From Gemmatimonadota bacterium (lineage in GTDB: Bacteria; Gemmatimonadota; Gemmatimonadetes; Longimicrobiales; Gaopeijiaceae), in NCBI GenBank assembly GCA_022563405.1, contig JADFNK010000005.1, forward strand, positions 1 to 64,000: a DNA stretch of 64,000 bases, written 5' to 3'. The notes under the pieces are model-generated. The model saw only the letters and a list, made by a program, of their open reading frames with translations, did not search any database and was not told the origin of the DNA. This document shows, piece after piece, positions 27,385-37,125 of the stretch; the first letter of the stretch is position 1; the number at the start of each line of letters is the position of its first letter. The position numbers were made by a program, and so were the translations under genes.

Positions 27385-29072
27385 ACGACCGCCTCCTGCT
27401 TCGTGAGGGAAGCTACGTCAGCGCCCGGCAACAGGACCACGAATCGAGCTCCCCCGGTCGGCACTTCCTCGGCATAGACGGCGCCATTGTGCGCCGCGAC
27501 GGCCCGATGTACGACCGCCAAGCCGAGACCACTCCCACCCTTACGGGTGGTAAAAAACGGTGCGAAGATGCGCCCGACGTCCTCGGGTGGAATCCCGGGT
27601 CCGGCATCCTGGACGCTCAAACGCACGGGCCGAGGCACGTTGGTTCCGGGAGCCGGGTCCTCGCCGGAGTGATTCTCGACGGAGACCTGAATCGTACCCT
27701 CGGGGCCGCTGAACTGAACCGCGTTGAGGATCAAGTTGGACACAAGGCGGTGCAGGAGATCCGAATCCCCCGGTAGAATCAGGCTGCCTTCGAGGCCCTG
27801 CTCCTCGATCTGAATCCCAGCTCCATAGTCCGGATGCTGTTTCACCAATTCGATGGCGTGCCGGACCACCTGGCAAAAGTCCACCCTGACCGGTGTGCCG
27901 AGGCGCATCACCGAGAAATCCAGAAATTCGGTGAGCAGACGGCTCAGTCGATCCGACTCCGCCAGCACAAGCCGCTGGAGAACCGCACGATCCTCGCTAG
28001 GAAGGTTGGGGCTGTCGAACTGTTCTACGGCGCTCCGGATCGAGGCCAACGGATTCTTGATTTCGTGCGCCAGCGAAGCACTAAGTTCGGCCACGGCCTC
28101 CAGCCGTTCGTTTCTACGATTCAGCGACTCGATCCGCTCCAGGTCGGTGATATCCTGAAAGATGGCCGTGACGGATGGGCCTTCCCCATCGGGACTCTCA
28201 CGCACCGTCGTGCTGATGCCCAGCACGAGGTCCCCCGACGGCTTCGTGACGGGCGACGTTGCACGGGTGACCGGGCCGAGCCCCTCGAGGCTCCCTCGGA
28301 GTGCCTGGGCAAGCCCCGGCGCCACTTCCTCCACCACGTCCAGAATCGGGGCGCCGTGCCACTGGTCGAGGCTCAGATTCAAGAACGCTTCGCCGGCAGT
28401 ATTGAGGTATCCGAGTCTCCCACCATTGACGACGGTGAGCACCCCCGTCGAGATATTGGTGAGAATGTCCTCCGTATCCCGCCGCAAGCGGACGAGTTCG
28501 GACTGCACTTTTCCGGCGGCGAGCCAGGTCCTTTGGACACGGTCCCCGGCCCAACCCGTGATGAGAGCGACGACGGCGAAGAGCGCGATCTGGAAACCAA
28601 CCGTATTCCAGGGCAGGGTCTCGGTCGGGCCCCATACGAGAACCGCGAGGTAAAGAATGGAGGAGAGGGCACCGATGAGCACACCGCCGGGCAGCGGCAA
28701 CAGTAGAGCCCCCTCTGTGATCACCAAGATGTAGAGCGGGGCGAAGACGATGTCGCCGCCTTCCGATGTGATATAGATGACCGTCGTAACAAGCAATGCG
28801 TCGAAAAGGACCTGAGCGTACATGAAGTTCCGGCCCGGCGGGAGGTCCCTGACCTCGGTGTGCCACACCGAACCGAGGGTAACGCCCAATGTGACCAAGA
28901 ACAGCAGCACCGCTATCTGCGTGGTCTCGGGGTCGGCATCGAACCAGGCCACCATCATGCCGACGAGAATCCCAGTGGCCAGCGTCATTCGGCCGACGTA
29001 CACCCAACGGAGGAGTTGGCCTCTACCGAACTCGTGCCTCTTTGACGTCTCCGGCCTCAAACCGAACTCCAT
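27381..29072 (-). CDS. PilS-like sensor histidine kinase (multi-TM, PAS, HisKA, HATPase)
   Basis: Six TM-like N-terminus, PAS region, SLAHEIKNPLASIRSAVEQF, GGSGLGLAVVHRAVAAHNG. Confidence 0.92.
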   Translation of the reverse strand: MEFGLRPETSKRHEFGRGQLLRWVYVGRMTLATGILVGMMVAWFDADPETTQIAVLLFLVTLGVTLGSVWHTEVRDLPPGRNFMYAQVLFDALLVTTVIYITSEGGDIVFAPLYILVITEGALLLPLPGGVLIGALSSILYLAVLVWGPTETLPWNTVGFQIALFAVVALITGWAGDRVQRTWLAAGKVQSELVRLRRDTEDILTNISTGVLTVVNGGRLGYLNTAGEAFLNLSLDQWHGAPILDVVEEVAPGLAQALRGSLEGLGPVTRATSPVTKPSGDLVLGISTTVRESPDGEGPSVTAIFQDITDLERIESLNRRNERLEAVAELSASLAHEIKNPLASIRSAVEQFDSPNLPSEDRAVLQRLVLAESDRLSRLLTEFLDFSVMRLGTPVRVDFCQVVRHAIELVKQHPDYGAGIQIEEQGLEGSLILPGDSDLLHRLVSNLILNAVQFSGPEGTIQVSVENHSGEDPAPGTNVPRPVRLSVQDAGPGIPPEDVGRIFAPFFTTRKGGSGLGLAVVHRAVAAHNGAVYAEEVPTGGARFVVLLPGADVASLTKQEAVV

Positions 29073-29086
29073 TCAGGATGTGTCGA

Positions 29087-29128
29087 CCACAACTCGGGGA
29101 GCCCATCCCACAACTTGGGGAACCTATC
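29087..29128. repeat. Tandem 21-bp direct repeat upstream of the second sensor kinase
   Basis: CCACAACTCGGGGAGCCCATC / CCACAACTTGGGGAACCTATC, 18 of 21 identical, followed by CCAC. Confidence 0.8.
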
Positions 29129-29278
29129 CCACGCTATTACTCGGCATGGCACAGTGCAACAGTTCTTTTTGGCGTTTTGCAAAAAGGGGTGCCGGGGAAC
29201 TGAATACACCGAAAAGATAGCCCCAATGTGCGAGGAGGAAGAAGTTGACTGACCCGCAAACCTCAGGGAGGTCGGGTC

Positions 29279-29920
29279 TCAGATCTCCGGACGCGGGAGG
29301 ACCTTGATCTCCCCGAGGAGTGTGTAGGCCGGACCCCAAAGCCGTCCGACGGGCCGAAGTCCCTCGCTGTCCACGAAGGCCGATCCCTCGACGATGGGGA
29401 GCTCGGGATCCAGACGAACCCCCTTCACCTCACCCAGCACCAATCCGCCGGAATCACCCAAGTCCACGTGCTTATGAAGCTCACATTCAAGGACCGCAGG
29501 ACAATCCGCCACGTAAGGCGCGTCGACGGTCTCCGCTTCCGCCACCGACAGTCCCGCAAAAGCGAACTCATCACCGTCCGGAGGCAAGCCGGCCGCCGTC
29601 CGGTTCATCGCTTCGAGCTGGGCCTCCGTGACAACATTCACGCAGAAGGCGCCTTGGTCGAGGATGTTGCGGAGCGAATCCTTGGCCACTCCTCCCCGGG
29701 TCCCGATGGACAAGCTCACAAGCATGGGCGAGGACGCCACGGCCGAGAAGAAGCTGAAAGGAGCCACGTTGGGAACGCCGTCCACGCCCCGGGTCGAAAC
29801 CCAGCCGATCGGGCGCGGAACGACAAGCGACGTGAGAAGCTGGTACCGCTCCTTGCCATCGACCGCGTCGGTACGAATTACTCTATGCCGGAGGTGCCCT
29901 TTCAGGTCGGCCAAGCTCAC
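29279..29920 (-). CDS. Flavin reductase-like domain protein (FMN-binding split barrel)
   Basis: YQLLTSLVVPRPIGWVSTRGVDGVPNVAPFSFFSAVASSPMLVSLSIG. Confidence 0.88.
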   Translation of the reverse strand: MSLADLKGHLRHRVIRTDAVDGKERYQLLTSLVVPRPIGWVSTRGVDGVPNVAPFSFFSAVASSPMLVSLSIGTRGGVAKDSLRNILDQGAFCVNVVTEAQLEAMNRTAAGLPPDGDEFAFAGLSVAEAETVDAPYVADCPAVLECELHKHVDLGDSGGLVLGEVKGVRLDPELPIVEGSAFVDSEGLRPVGRLWGPAYTLLGEIKVLPRPEI

Positions 29921-29939
29921 TGTACTCCTTCAGCAGGCC

Positions 29940-30686
29940 TCACTGAACCATGGGTACCGTTAGCAGCTGACCGGCGTAGATGCGGCTTCCTCGGATATCA
30001 TTGGCGGCCTTGAGCTTAGGTACGGTCGTCCCATGGATACGGGCGATGGCCCAGAGCGAATCACCGGCGCGAACCATATAACGTGACGCGGTGACTCGGT
30101 CCCCGGAGCGGGCGGAAGCCAACTGGCCCTCGACGTATTTCACGTACAGCTCCGGGAACACGGCAACATGATAGTGGGACGGCTGCCGCTCCCTCGTCGC
30201 CTCCAGCACGCCAGCACCCTCGAGGTAGAGGAGCGTACTCTCCAACCAATGCCGGCACACGGAGTTCAAACTCGTCCGAAAATCAACGGCCATGCCCGTC
30301 GGATGGACGGAAAAAATCGAGGCGTTACGGGGCTGTTTACTCAAAGGACGCGTGAGGCTCGTGACGACCAACTCCTCTCCGCACGCCCGGCGGTACTGCG
30401 CCCCCAGACGTTCGATGAAGAGCTTCACCGCTGGCCGTCCGTAAGGAAACGACACGTCGTGAAGTACGAAATCCCGACGACTTCTCACACGCACGAGGTA
30501 GCCCGCCTCGACAAACCGTTCAATTTGTTCGGACGTCTGCAGGAAGGTGAAGTCATGGTCCTCGGCACCCACATATGCTCGCATGACGGACGCCTCCGAG
30601 CCCCGAAGCGCCTGCCCGTGGACCTGGCTCATACCGGGTGCCAACAACACCGAAAACACAACCAGCAGGCTCATTCGTCGCACCAT
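29940..30686 (-). CDS. Secreted LAS/VanY-like peptidase-fold (DUF5715-like) protein with C-terminal LysM
   Basis: Signal peptide; SVHPTGMAVDF and HYHV motifs; C-terminal YMVRAGDSLWAIARIHGTTVPKLKAANDIRGSRIYAGQLLTVP. Confidence 0.75.
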   Translation of the reverse strand: MVRRMSLLVVFSVLLAPGMSQVHGQALRGSEASVMRAYVGAEDHDFTFLQTSEQIERFVEAGYLVRVRSRRDFVLHDVSFPYGRPAVKLFIERLGAQYRRACGEELVVTSLTRPLSKQPRNASIFSVHPTGMAVDFRTSLNSVCRHWLESTLLYLEGAGVLEATRERQPSHYHVAVFPELYVKYVEGQLASARSGDRVTASRYMVRAGDSLWAIARIHGTTVPKLKAANDIRGSRIYAGQLLTVPMVQ

Positions 30687-30710
30687 CACCACCCTCTCGC
30701 AGTCGGAGTC

Positions 30711-30735
30711 GCCTTCCGGAAGGCTATAGCCTTCC
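30711..30735. repeat. Overlapping palindromes GCCTTCC-GGAAGGC-TATA-GCCTTCC
   Basis: 14-bp perfect palindrome (30711-30724) overlapping 18-bp perfect palindrome (30718-30735). Confidence 0.85.
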
Positions 30736-30801
30736 AACTATTTGTAAACATATGTATTGCGAAGCACAAGGTTCCCGTCACGCCCGTCAGGAGCGAGTGA
30801 C

Positions 30802-31422
30802 TTACCCTTTGGCCCCGGCGTAGTTGGCCGCAACGACGTCCCAATTGACCACGTTCCACCACGCTGAAATATAGTCGGGCCTCCGGTTCTGATAGTTCAG
30901 GTAATATGCGTGTTCCCAGACATCCACGCCGAGAATGGGAATCGCCCCGTCGGAGAGCGGGTTGTCCTGGTTTGCGGTCGCGGTCGCTTGGAGGCCTCCG
31001 GAGGATCCGACCACCAGCCAGCCCCAGCCCGAGCCGAACTGCTTCGCAGCGCCACCACCGACAGCGGTCTTGAGGTCGTCCAACGAGCCGAAGGCACCGT
31101 CGATGGCCTCCGCCAACTCTCCGGATGGCTCGCTCGCACCGCCAGGCGCCATGATCGCCCAGAACATCTTGTGGTTGACGTAACCACCTCCGTTGTTTCT
31201 CACGGCGGCACGAATGGCTTCGGGAAGATGCGCCAGCTCGGCAAGGAGTTGTTCGCCAGAATGACCGTGTAAGTCTGGATGCGCTTCGAGGGCGGCGTTC
31301 AAATTGTTGGTGTAGGCCTGATGGTGCTTCCCGTGGTGGATCTCCATCGTACGGGCGTCGATGTGTGGCTCCAGGGCGTCATGGTCGTATCCCAGCTCGG
31401 GAAGTTCGAACGGATATCCCAT
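30802..31422 (-). CDS. Superoxide dismutase (Fe/Mn family)
   Basis: [69 protein letters not shown]. Confidence 0.96.
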   Translation of the reverse strand: MGYPFELPELGYDHDALEPHIDARTMEIHHGKHHQAYTNNLNAALEAHPDLHGHSGEQLLAELAHLPEAIRAAVRNNGGGYVNHKMFWAIMAPGGASEPSGELAEAIDGAFGSLDDLKTAVGGGAAKQFGSGWGWLVVGSSGGLQATATANQDNPLSDGAIPILGVDVWEHAYYLNYQNRRPDYISAWWNVVNWDVVAANYAGAKG

Positions 31423-31570
31423 CGTTATCTCTCCTATGATCGGTGGGTTGCTCAGTATGTCGGTCAGGCGCCGCGACGGCACCGCGGCCGGACGGCGAAT
31501 CGGATTCTACCGCACTTCGATTCCTCTTCGCAAACGAAGGCTCTCGAGAAAGTGGCGCGGGCCGCGCTTC

Positions 31571-31589
31571 GAAGGCTTCAATAGCCTTC
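31571..31589. repeat. Hairpin GAAGGCT-TCAAT-AGCCTTC in the divergent sod/dinB intergenic region
   Basis: Perfect 7-bp stem, 5-nt loop. Confidence 0.6.
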
Positions 31590-31652
31590 CAATTCGAGAC
31601 GTCGTAGACTGGGGCGGGATACCCTGAACGTCACTCTTCCCCCCGACACTCC

Positions 31653-32864
31653 ATGGCACCGCGCGAGTCTGGTCGACCCCCACGGATCCTTCTGGTCGAT
31701 TGCGACGCCTTCTTCGTTCAGGTGGCGCGACTCGAGGATCCCGAAGGCGCGGGGAAAGCGGACCTGCTCCTCGTCGGTGGCTCGCCGACCGGGCGCGGGG
31801 TTGTCACATCCGCATCCTACGGCGCGCGCCGGTTCGGTGTTCGGTCTGCGATGCCCACGGCGCAAGCCCTCCGCTTGTGCCCAAACGCTATGGTTGTAAG
31901 CGTCCCGCGGGGTGCCTGCAGCAGCAAGAGCCGCGAGATCAGAGACTGCTTGGACACACTCGCACCCATCGTGCAGGGCGCATCGATCGACGAGTTCTTC
32001 TTGGACCTCACGGGCACCGAACGTCTCTTCGGCGAGTCCTTGGAAGTGACAGCCCGCCGTATACGCGAAACCGTCCTCGAGACGACCCGAATCTCGGTGT
32101 CCATCGGAGGTGGGACGCGGCGGATGATCGCCAAGTTAGCCTCCGGTAGAGCCAAACCCGGCGGCGTGCACATCGTCCCGGAGGGCAAGGAAGCGGAATT
32201 CATGAAGGGGCTGGACCTCGCCGAGATCCCGGGAGTGGGGCCGGCGCTCGTCGAGGCCCTGCGAAGGCGGGGGCTGGTTCGAGTGGAAGAGGCGCTGGAG
32301 GTCCAGCAGGCGTGGCTGGAAACGTGGTTCGGGGCCCATAGGGGGGTCTGGCTCTACCGCCGTATGCGAGGACTCGACATGTCGAGGGTGGATCCACGCG
32401 AGCCCCGCAGGTCGATCAGCTCTGAACGCACGTTCTTCCGGGACTTGAAGTCGGACGAAGACCTGGAGCGTGTGCTCATGCGCCTCTGCGGGTCGGTCAC
32501 TCGTACGCTTCGCAAGGCAGGCCTTCGGGCCCGAACCATCACCGTCAAGCTCAGGGACGGGGATTTCAAGACACGTTCATGTTCACGGACGGTGGCCGAG
32601 CCGCTTGAAACCGATTCTGCCATCTACCGAATCGCCCGAGAACTCCTGGCGGAACTGAGAAGCCGACGCAGGACCCCCGCGCGGCTACTCGGCGTCGGCC
32701 TGACCAATCTGGGACCGGGGGACGATCCCCTTCAATTCGGATTCTTCGAGGACGAGGATCGCTTGGAGGGCCACCGAGAACGGACCCTCGATCACGTCGT
32801 GGACGGTCTACGCGAGCGTTTCGGAGAACGCGCCGTCCTGCCCGGCCGTATCATCGATGACTGA
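31653..32864 (+). CDS. dinB: Y-family DNA polymerase (DNA polymerase IV)
   Basis: ILLVDCDAFFVQVARLEDP, SIDEFFLDLTGTERLFG, ISVSIGGGTRRMIAKLASG, candidate clamp motif QFGFF. Confidence 0.93.
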   Translation: MAPRESGRPPRILLVDCDAFFVQVARLEDPEGAGKADLLLVGGSPTGRGVVTSASYGARRFGVRSAMPTAQALRLCPNAMVVSVPRGACSSKSREIRDCLDTLAPIVQGASIDEFFLDLTGTERLFGESLEVTARRIRETVLETTRISVSIGGGTRRMIAKLASGRAKPGGVHIVPEGKEAEFMKGLDLAEIPGVGPALVEALRRRGLVRVEEALEVQQAWLETWFGAHRGVWLYRRMRGLDMSRVDPREPRRSISSERTFFRDLKSDEDLERVLMRLCGSVTRTLRKAGLRARTITVKLRDGDFKTRSCSRTVAEPLETDSAIYRIARELLAELRSRRRTPARLLGVGLTNLGPGDDPLQFGFFEDEDRLEGHRERTLDHVVDGLRERFGERAVLPGRIIDD

Positions 32865-33602
32865 CGCGGCAGATCTCAAGAGCCGGGCCAGGTAGCGGCC
32901 ACCGGGGCCACTCCAGATCACCTCCATGTCCCACCCGGCGAGCCGGACCCTCCTGTCCAGCGTGTCGGGATCGACGAACAACTGCGGAAAGACGTCGCCC
33001 ACCTGTTCTCCGACCGAGAGCTGGTAGTGTAGCTCTCCGATGTAGGGGTCGGCATCCTCGCTCTCGAGACCCTCGTCGTCGTCCGCGGCGTCACGCAAGT
33101 CGGTGGAATCGAGGATGAGCGTCCCCTGCGGCTCGAGCACCGCGGTCGCAACCGCAAGCAGCCGATCGAGACCCGCGAGGGTCTCCGCGATCATCGAGCC
33201 GTTCATGAGCAAAATTACCGTGCTGTAAACGTTCAATGGGCGTAGCTCGAAGAGGGTCCCCTCCCTGGCGTCCTCCACCCCCCGCTCTCGCATGATCCGG
33301 ACGGCCTCCGGGATCAGGTCCAACGCCGTGACCTCGTGCCCCCGGGCCTGAAGGACCAGGGCATGCGCGCCTACGCCCGCCCCGATGTCGAGGACCCGGG
33401 GGCCGCACTGCCGGAGCGCGACCGACTCCCACTCCTCAAACGCCTCCTCCGTACGAAAGAAAAACGATGCGGGCATTTCTTCCGTTTGGCCGAAGTCGTT
33501 TCGAACCGTCACCACGACGTCCTCTCCGCGATCGTGGAACGCCGCCAAGGCCGACCCGAGGGGAGACCATGGGGGGGGCGACCCGCCCCCCTTTCCGATC
33601 AC
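32808..33602 (-). CDS. SAM-dependent methyltransferase
   Basis: VLDIGAGVGAHALVLQARGHEVTALDLIPEAVRIMRERGV. Confidence 0.85.
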   Translation of the reverse strand: MIGKGGGSPPPWSPLGSALAAFHDRGEDVVVTVRNDFGQTEEMPASFFFRTEEAFEEWESVALRQCGPRVLDIGAGVGAHALVLQARGHEVTALDLIPEAVRIMRERGVEDAREGTLFELRPLNVYSTVILLMNGSMIAETLAGLDRLLAVATAVLEPQGTLILDSTDLRDAADDDEGLESEDADPYIGELHYQLSVGEQVGDVFPQLFVDPDTLDRRVRLAGWDMEVIWSGPGGRYLARLLRSAASVIDDTAGQDGAFSETLA

Positions 33603-33606
33603 CCTC

Positions 33607-35319
33607 CTAAGCCTTGCCGGCGGTCTTCCAGGGCTTTCTCTCGAAGTAGTCCTCTGTCAATTCCTTGATCTTGCTCGAAAGCAGGACCAGGGCGATCAGG
33701 TTGGGGAGGATCACGATTCCCAGCGCGATGTCTCCTAGATCCCATACGAGGGAAATGCCCGCTGCTCCGACAACCCCTGCCCCGAGGAGGTGCATGATCA
33801 AGTAGACCACCTTATAGGGTCTAACGGCTCGCTCACCAAACAGGTAGATCGCGCAGCGGTCCCCGTAGTAACTCCAGGATATGGCGGTAGAGATCCCGAA
33901 CAGGAAGACCGAGAAGATCACGATGATGTGCCCCCAGTCACCGAGCGGAGCGAGTCCACGTCTGAAAGCATACATCGTGAGCGGCGCTCCGCTTTCAACG
34001 GCCATTCCCCAAAGCGACGTATGAACGGTACCCCCACCGTCGACAGCCTCGCCTTGGGTGGGGAACACCGAACCGGTGAACGGCTGCGTCATGTCCTCAT
34101 CAGTGAAGAGCTGTTCAACTGCCACCTCATGCCACGCCACAAAAGCGGCGCTCCCCGCGGTCTGGATTCCGTCTTGAATTTGGATCTCAGCGGGCGCCGT
34201 GACCTCTTCATATCCCACTCCCGCGTCTCCGGACACCCAAGTGAGATCGCCACCCGTGAGGGTGATCTCGGTGGGAACGCGCTCACTGTATACGCCCGTC
34301 ACGACGATCACTAGCGCCGTCATGGTGCAGATCACGATCGTATCGATAAAGGGGCCGAGCAGCGCGACGACCGCCTCAGACACGGGCTCGTCCGTTTTTG
34401 CTGCGGCATGGGCGATGGGTGCGGAACCCTGCCCCGCCTCGTTGGAGAAGAGGCCTCGATTGACCCCGTAGGTCATGGTGACCAGGATGGCGCCCACCCC
34501 GGTTCCCGCCACACCAGCCGTGGGATTGAAAGCCTCGCTGAAGATGGTTGCGAACGCCGGGATGACGTCCCCGAGGTTCATGACCAAGATGAGCAAAGCA
34601 GCGAGGACGTAAACCGCAGCCATCAACGGGGCCAAGATACTCGTGATGCGCCCTATGCGGGTGATGCCACCCAAGATCACGGACGCCACGATCGCGACCA
34701 AAGCCACGCCGGTGATCCAGGGGTTCAAGCCGAACGCCGTCTGGGCGGTATCGGCGATCGTGTTCGCCTGAATGGCATTCCCGGTCAAGAAAGCCGTGAA
34801 CCCCAGCATCACCGCAAAAAAAATGGCCATCCACTTCCAGTTCGGTCCGAGCCCCTGTTCGATGTAATACATGGGTCCGCCCGAGACGGTGCCCACCACC
34901 TTGTCCGCGCCTTGGTGCACCGAGCGGTAATGCATGGAAAGTGTGACCTCGGCATACTTGGTGGCCATTCCGAGGATCGCGGTCAACCACATCCAGACCA
35001 AAGCACCGGGGCCTCCCCAGTGAATCGCCAGCGCGACGCCGGCGATGTTGCCGATGCCGACCGTGGCCGAAAGCGCGGTCGTAAGCGCTTGGAAGTGCGA
35101 GACGTCGCCGGTGCTTTCGGGGTCATCGTAGCGGCCCGTGGCAACCGCGACGCCATGGCCGAAATGCCGCAGCTGGATGAACCCGAGGCGGAGCGTCAGG
35201 AACATACCCGTCCCTATGAGGACGATAACCACGATGGAAATGGTCGAATCTCCCACAGGAATCCCCGCCTCCCATACAAATACCCGGATGGCGGTGACGA
35301 CGGTCTCGAGAGTTTCCAT
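33607..35319 (-). CDS. Sodium:alanine symporter (AGCS family) with central insertion
   Basis: SHFQALTTALSATVGIGNIAGVALAIHWGGPGALVWMWLTAILGMATKYAEV, GVNRGLFSNEAGQGSAPIAHAAAKT. Confidence 0.93.
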   Translation of the reverse strand: METLETVVTAIRVFVWEAGIPVGDSTISIVVIVLIGTGMFLTLRLGFIQLRHFGHGVAVATGRYDDPESTGDVSHFQALTTALSATVGIGNIAGVALAIHWGGPGALVWMWLTAILGMATKYAEVTLSMHYRSVHQGADKVVGTVSGGPMYYIEQGLGPNWKWMAIFFAVMLGFTAFLTGNAIQANTIADTAQTAFGLNPWITGVALVAIVASVILGGITRIGRITSILAPLMAAVYVLAALLILVMNLGDVIPAFATIFSEAFNPTAGVAGTGVGAILVTMTYGVNRGLFSNEAGQGSAPIAHAAAKTDEPVSEAVVALLGPFIDTIVICTMTALVIVVTGVYSERVPTEITLTGGDLTWVSGDAGVGYEEVTAPAEIQIQDGIQTAGSAAFVAWHEVAVEQLFTDEDMTQPFTGSVFPTQGEAVDGGGTVHTSLWGMAVESGAPLTMYAFRRGLAPLGDWGHIIVIFSVFLFGISTAISWSYYGDRCAIYLFGERAVRPYKVVYLIMHLLGAGVVGAAGISLVWDLGDIALGIVILPNLIALVLLSSKIKELTEDYFERKPWKTAGKA

Positions 35320-35328
35320 TACGCGTTC

Positions 35329-35348
35329 CCAGAAGGCTGTTGAAGCAG
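35329..35348. repeat. Recurrent motif CCAGAAGGCTGTTGAAGCAG upstream of symporter gene
   Basis: Shares CCAGAAGGCTGTTGAAG exactly with 50456-50472. Confidence 0.6.
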
Positions 35349-35466
35349 TACAGTGGCCCGCGGCACCGCACGAGGGCACGGGTACCCGGGATGCCACAGT
35401 CCGAGACGAAAGCGAGGAAGATTGTACGCGCGGGTCACCCGGGCAAGGCGATCCGAAGGACCGAGG

Positions 35467-35820
35467 TCACTCGGGATCCGCCAACATCCTTCCGAGGGGG
35501 CGCCCACCGAGCAGGTGCAAATGGACGTGAAAGACTTCCTGACCCGCGTGGGCCCGACAGTTCAGGATGAGCCTGTATCCCGCCTCGTCGATCCCCTCTT
35601 CCTCAGCGAGCCGGGCAGCCACCCGGATCATGCGGCCGAGCGCCGGCTCGTCCACGTCGGTCACGTCGGCGACGGTCGGAACCGGTTTGTTGGGGACGAT
35701 CAGAATGTGGGTGGGTGCCTGGGGTTGGACATCCCGAAACGCCGTCACCAACTCGTCCTGATAGACGAGATCGGCAGGGATTTCCCCGCGGACGATCTGC
35801 GCAAAGATGGTGTCCGTCAT
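35467..35820 (-). CDS. HIT family protein (HinT-like)
   Basis: [60 protein letters not shown]. Confidence 0.95.
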   Translation of the reverse strand: MTDTIFAQIVRGEIPADLVYQDELVTAFRDVQPQAPTHILIVPNKPVPTVADVTDVDEPALGRMIRVAARLAEEEGIDEAGYRLILNCRAHAGQEVFHVHLHLLGGRPLGRMLADPE

Positions 35821-35892
35821 CTAGGACACCATCCCGCGTAGGGGCGGCTCGGCGTAGCCATGCAGTGATGTAGTCGCTGCTGTCGCTGCCCG

Positions 35893-37095
35893 CTACCCCA
35901 CTGCGTTGATCATGTCGAAGATGGGCAGATACATGGCTACGATCATGCCACCCACCACGACGCCGAGCACGACGATCATGATCGGCTCCATGGCCGCGAG
36001 GAGCACCTCGACCGCCGCGTCGACCTCGTCGTCGTAGAAGTCGGCGATCTTGGTCAGCATGGTGTCCAAGCCTCCTGTCTGCTCGCCCACGTTGATCATC
36101 TGAACAACCATCGGCGGAAACACACCCGACTCCTTGAGGGGCCCGGCGATCGTCTCACCGCCCGCGATGGAGGTGCGCGATCTCATGATCGCGTCGTGGA
36201 TCACCCGGTTGCCCGCCGTCTTGGCCGTGATCTCGAGTCCTTCCAGAATCGAGACGCCGGAAGAGACCAGGGTTCCCAGCGTCCGGGTAAACCGCGAGAC
36301 CGCCGCCTTGCGTTGAAGGTCTCCGATGATCGGCAGCGATAGCAGGATCCTGTCGATCGCGAGTTCCCCCCCGGGGGTAGCGTAGGTCGCCCGCAGGGCG
36401 AAGGCGCCGCCTATGATCCCACCCAGACACGCCCACCAGTAAGCCTGCAAGAAGGCCGACATTCCGATCACGATTCTCGTTGGAAGCGGAAGGGGGATAC
36501 CCGCCGATTCGAACATCGTCTGGAACGTCGGGATCACGAAGATCAAGAGAATGACGATGGCCATCCCGGCCACGGTGAAGATCACGGACGGATAGACCAT
36601 GGCACCCTTGATCTTCCGTAGGAGGGCGTCGTTCTTCTCCAAGAAGGTCGCCAGACGCAGCAGAATGGTATCGAGGATACCACCCGCCTCACCCGCGGCC
36701 ACCATGTTGCAGAAGAGCTCGGTGAAGACCTTCGGGTGCTTGGCAATCGCGGCGGCGAGCGTATGGCCCGACTCGACGTCGTACAGCACTTCCCTGAGGA
36801 CCTTGGCCAAAGACGCGTTCTCCGTCTGCTCAGCCAGAATGTCCAGGCTCTGAACGAGAGGCAGACCCGAGTTGATCATCGTCGCGAACTGTCGGGTGAA
36901 GATGACGATATCGCGGGTCGTGATCCCGGTGCCGAATTGAATATTGAACTGCCTCGACTTCTCCCGCACCACAACCGGGATCAGCTTCTGCTTGTGGAGG
37001 AAGGCGATGACGTCTTCCTTCTTGGCAAGCTCAATCGTGCCCTGCTTTATGTCTCCGCCCGCCGCCGGGCGGGCACTCCAGTCGAAGCTCGGCAT
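35893..37095 (-). CDS. pilC: Type IV pilus inner membrane platform PilC
   Basis: FTRQFATMINSGLPLVQSLDILAEQ, MIRVGEQTGGLDTML-type motif (MINVGEQTGGLDTMLTKIADFYDDEVD). Confidence 0.95.
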   Translation of the reverse strand: MPSFDWSARPAAGGDIKQGTIELAKKEDVIAFLHKQKLIPVVVREKSRQFNIQFGTGITTRDIVIFTRQFATMINSGLPLVQSLDILAEQTENASLAKVLREVLYDVESGHTLAAAIAKHPKVFTELFCNMVAAGEAGGILDTILLRLATFLEKNDALLRKIKGAMVYPSVIFTVAGMAIVILLIFVIPTFQTMFESAGIPLPLPTRIVIGMSAFLQAYWWACLGGIIGGAFALRATYATPGGELAIDRILLSLPIIGDLQRKAAVSRFTRTLGTLVSSGVSILEGLEITAKTAGNRVIHDAIMRSRTSIAGGETIAGPLKESGVFPPMVVQMINVGEQTGGLDTMLTKIADFYDDEVDAAVEVLLAAMEPIMIVVLGVVVGGMIVAMYLPIFDMINAVG

Positions 37096-37125
37096 CTTGG
37101 GTTACCTACCTCTTCCTTGAGTTGG

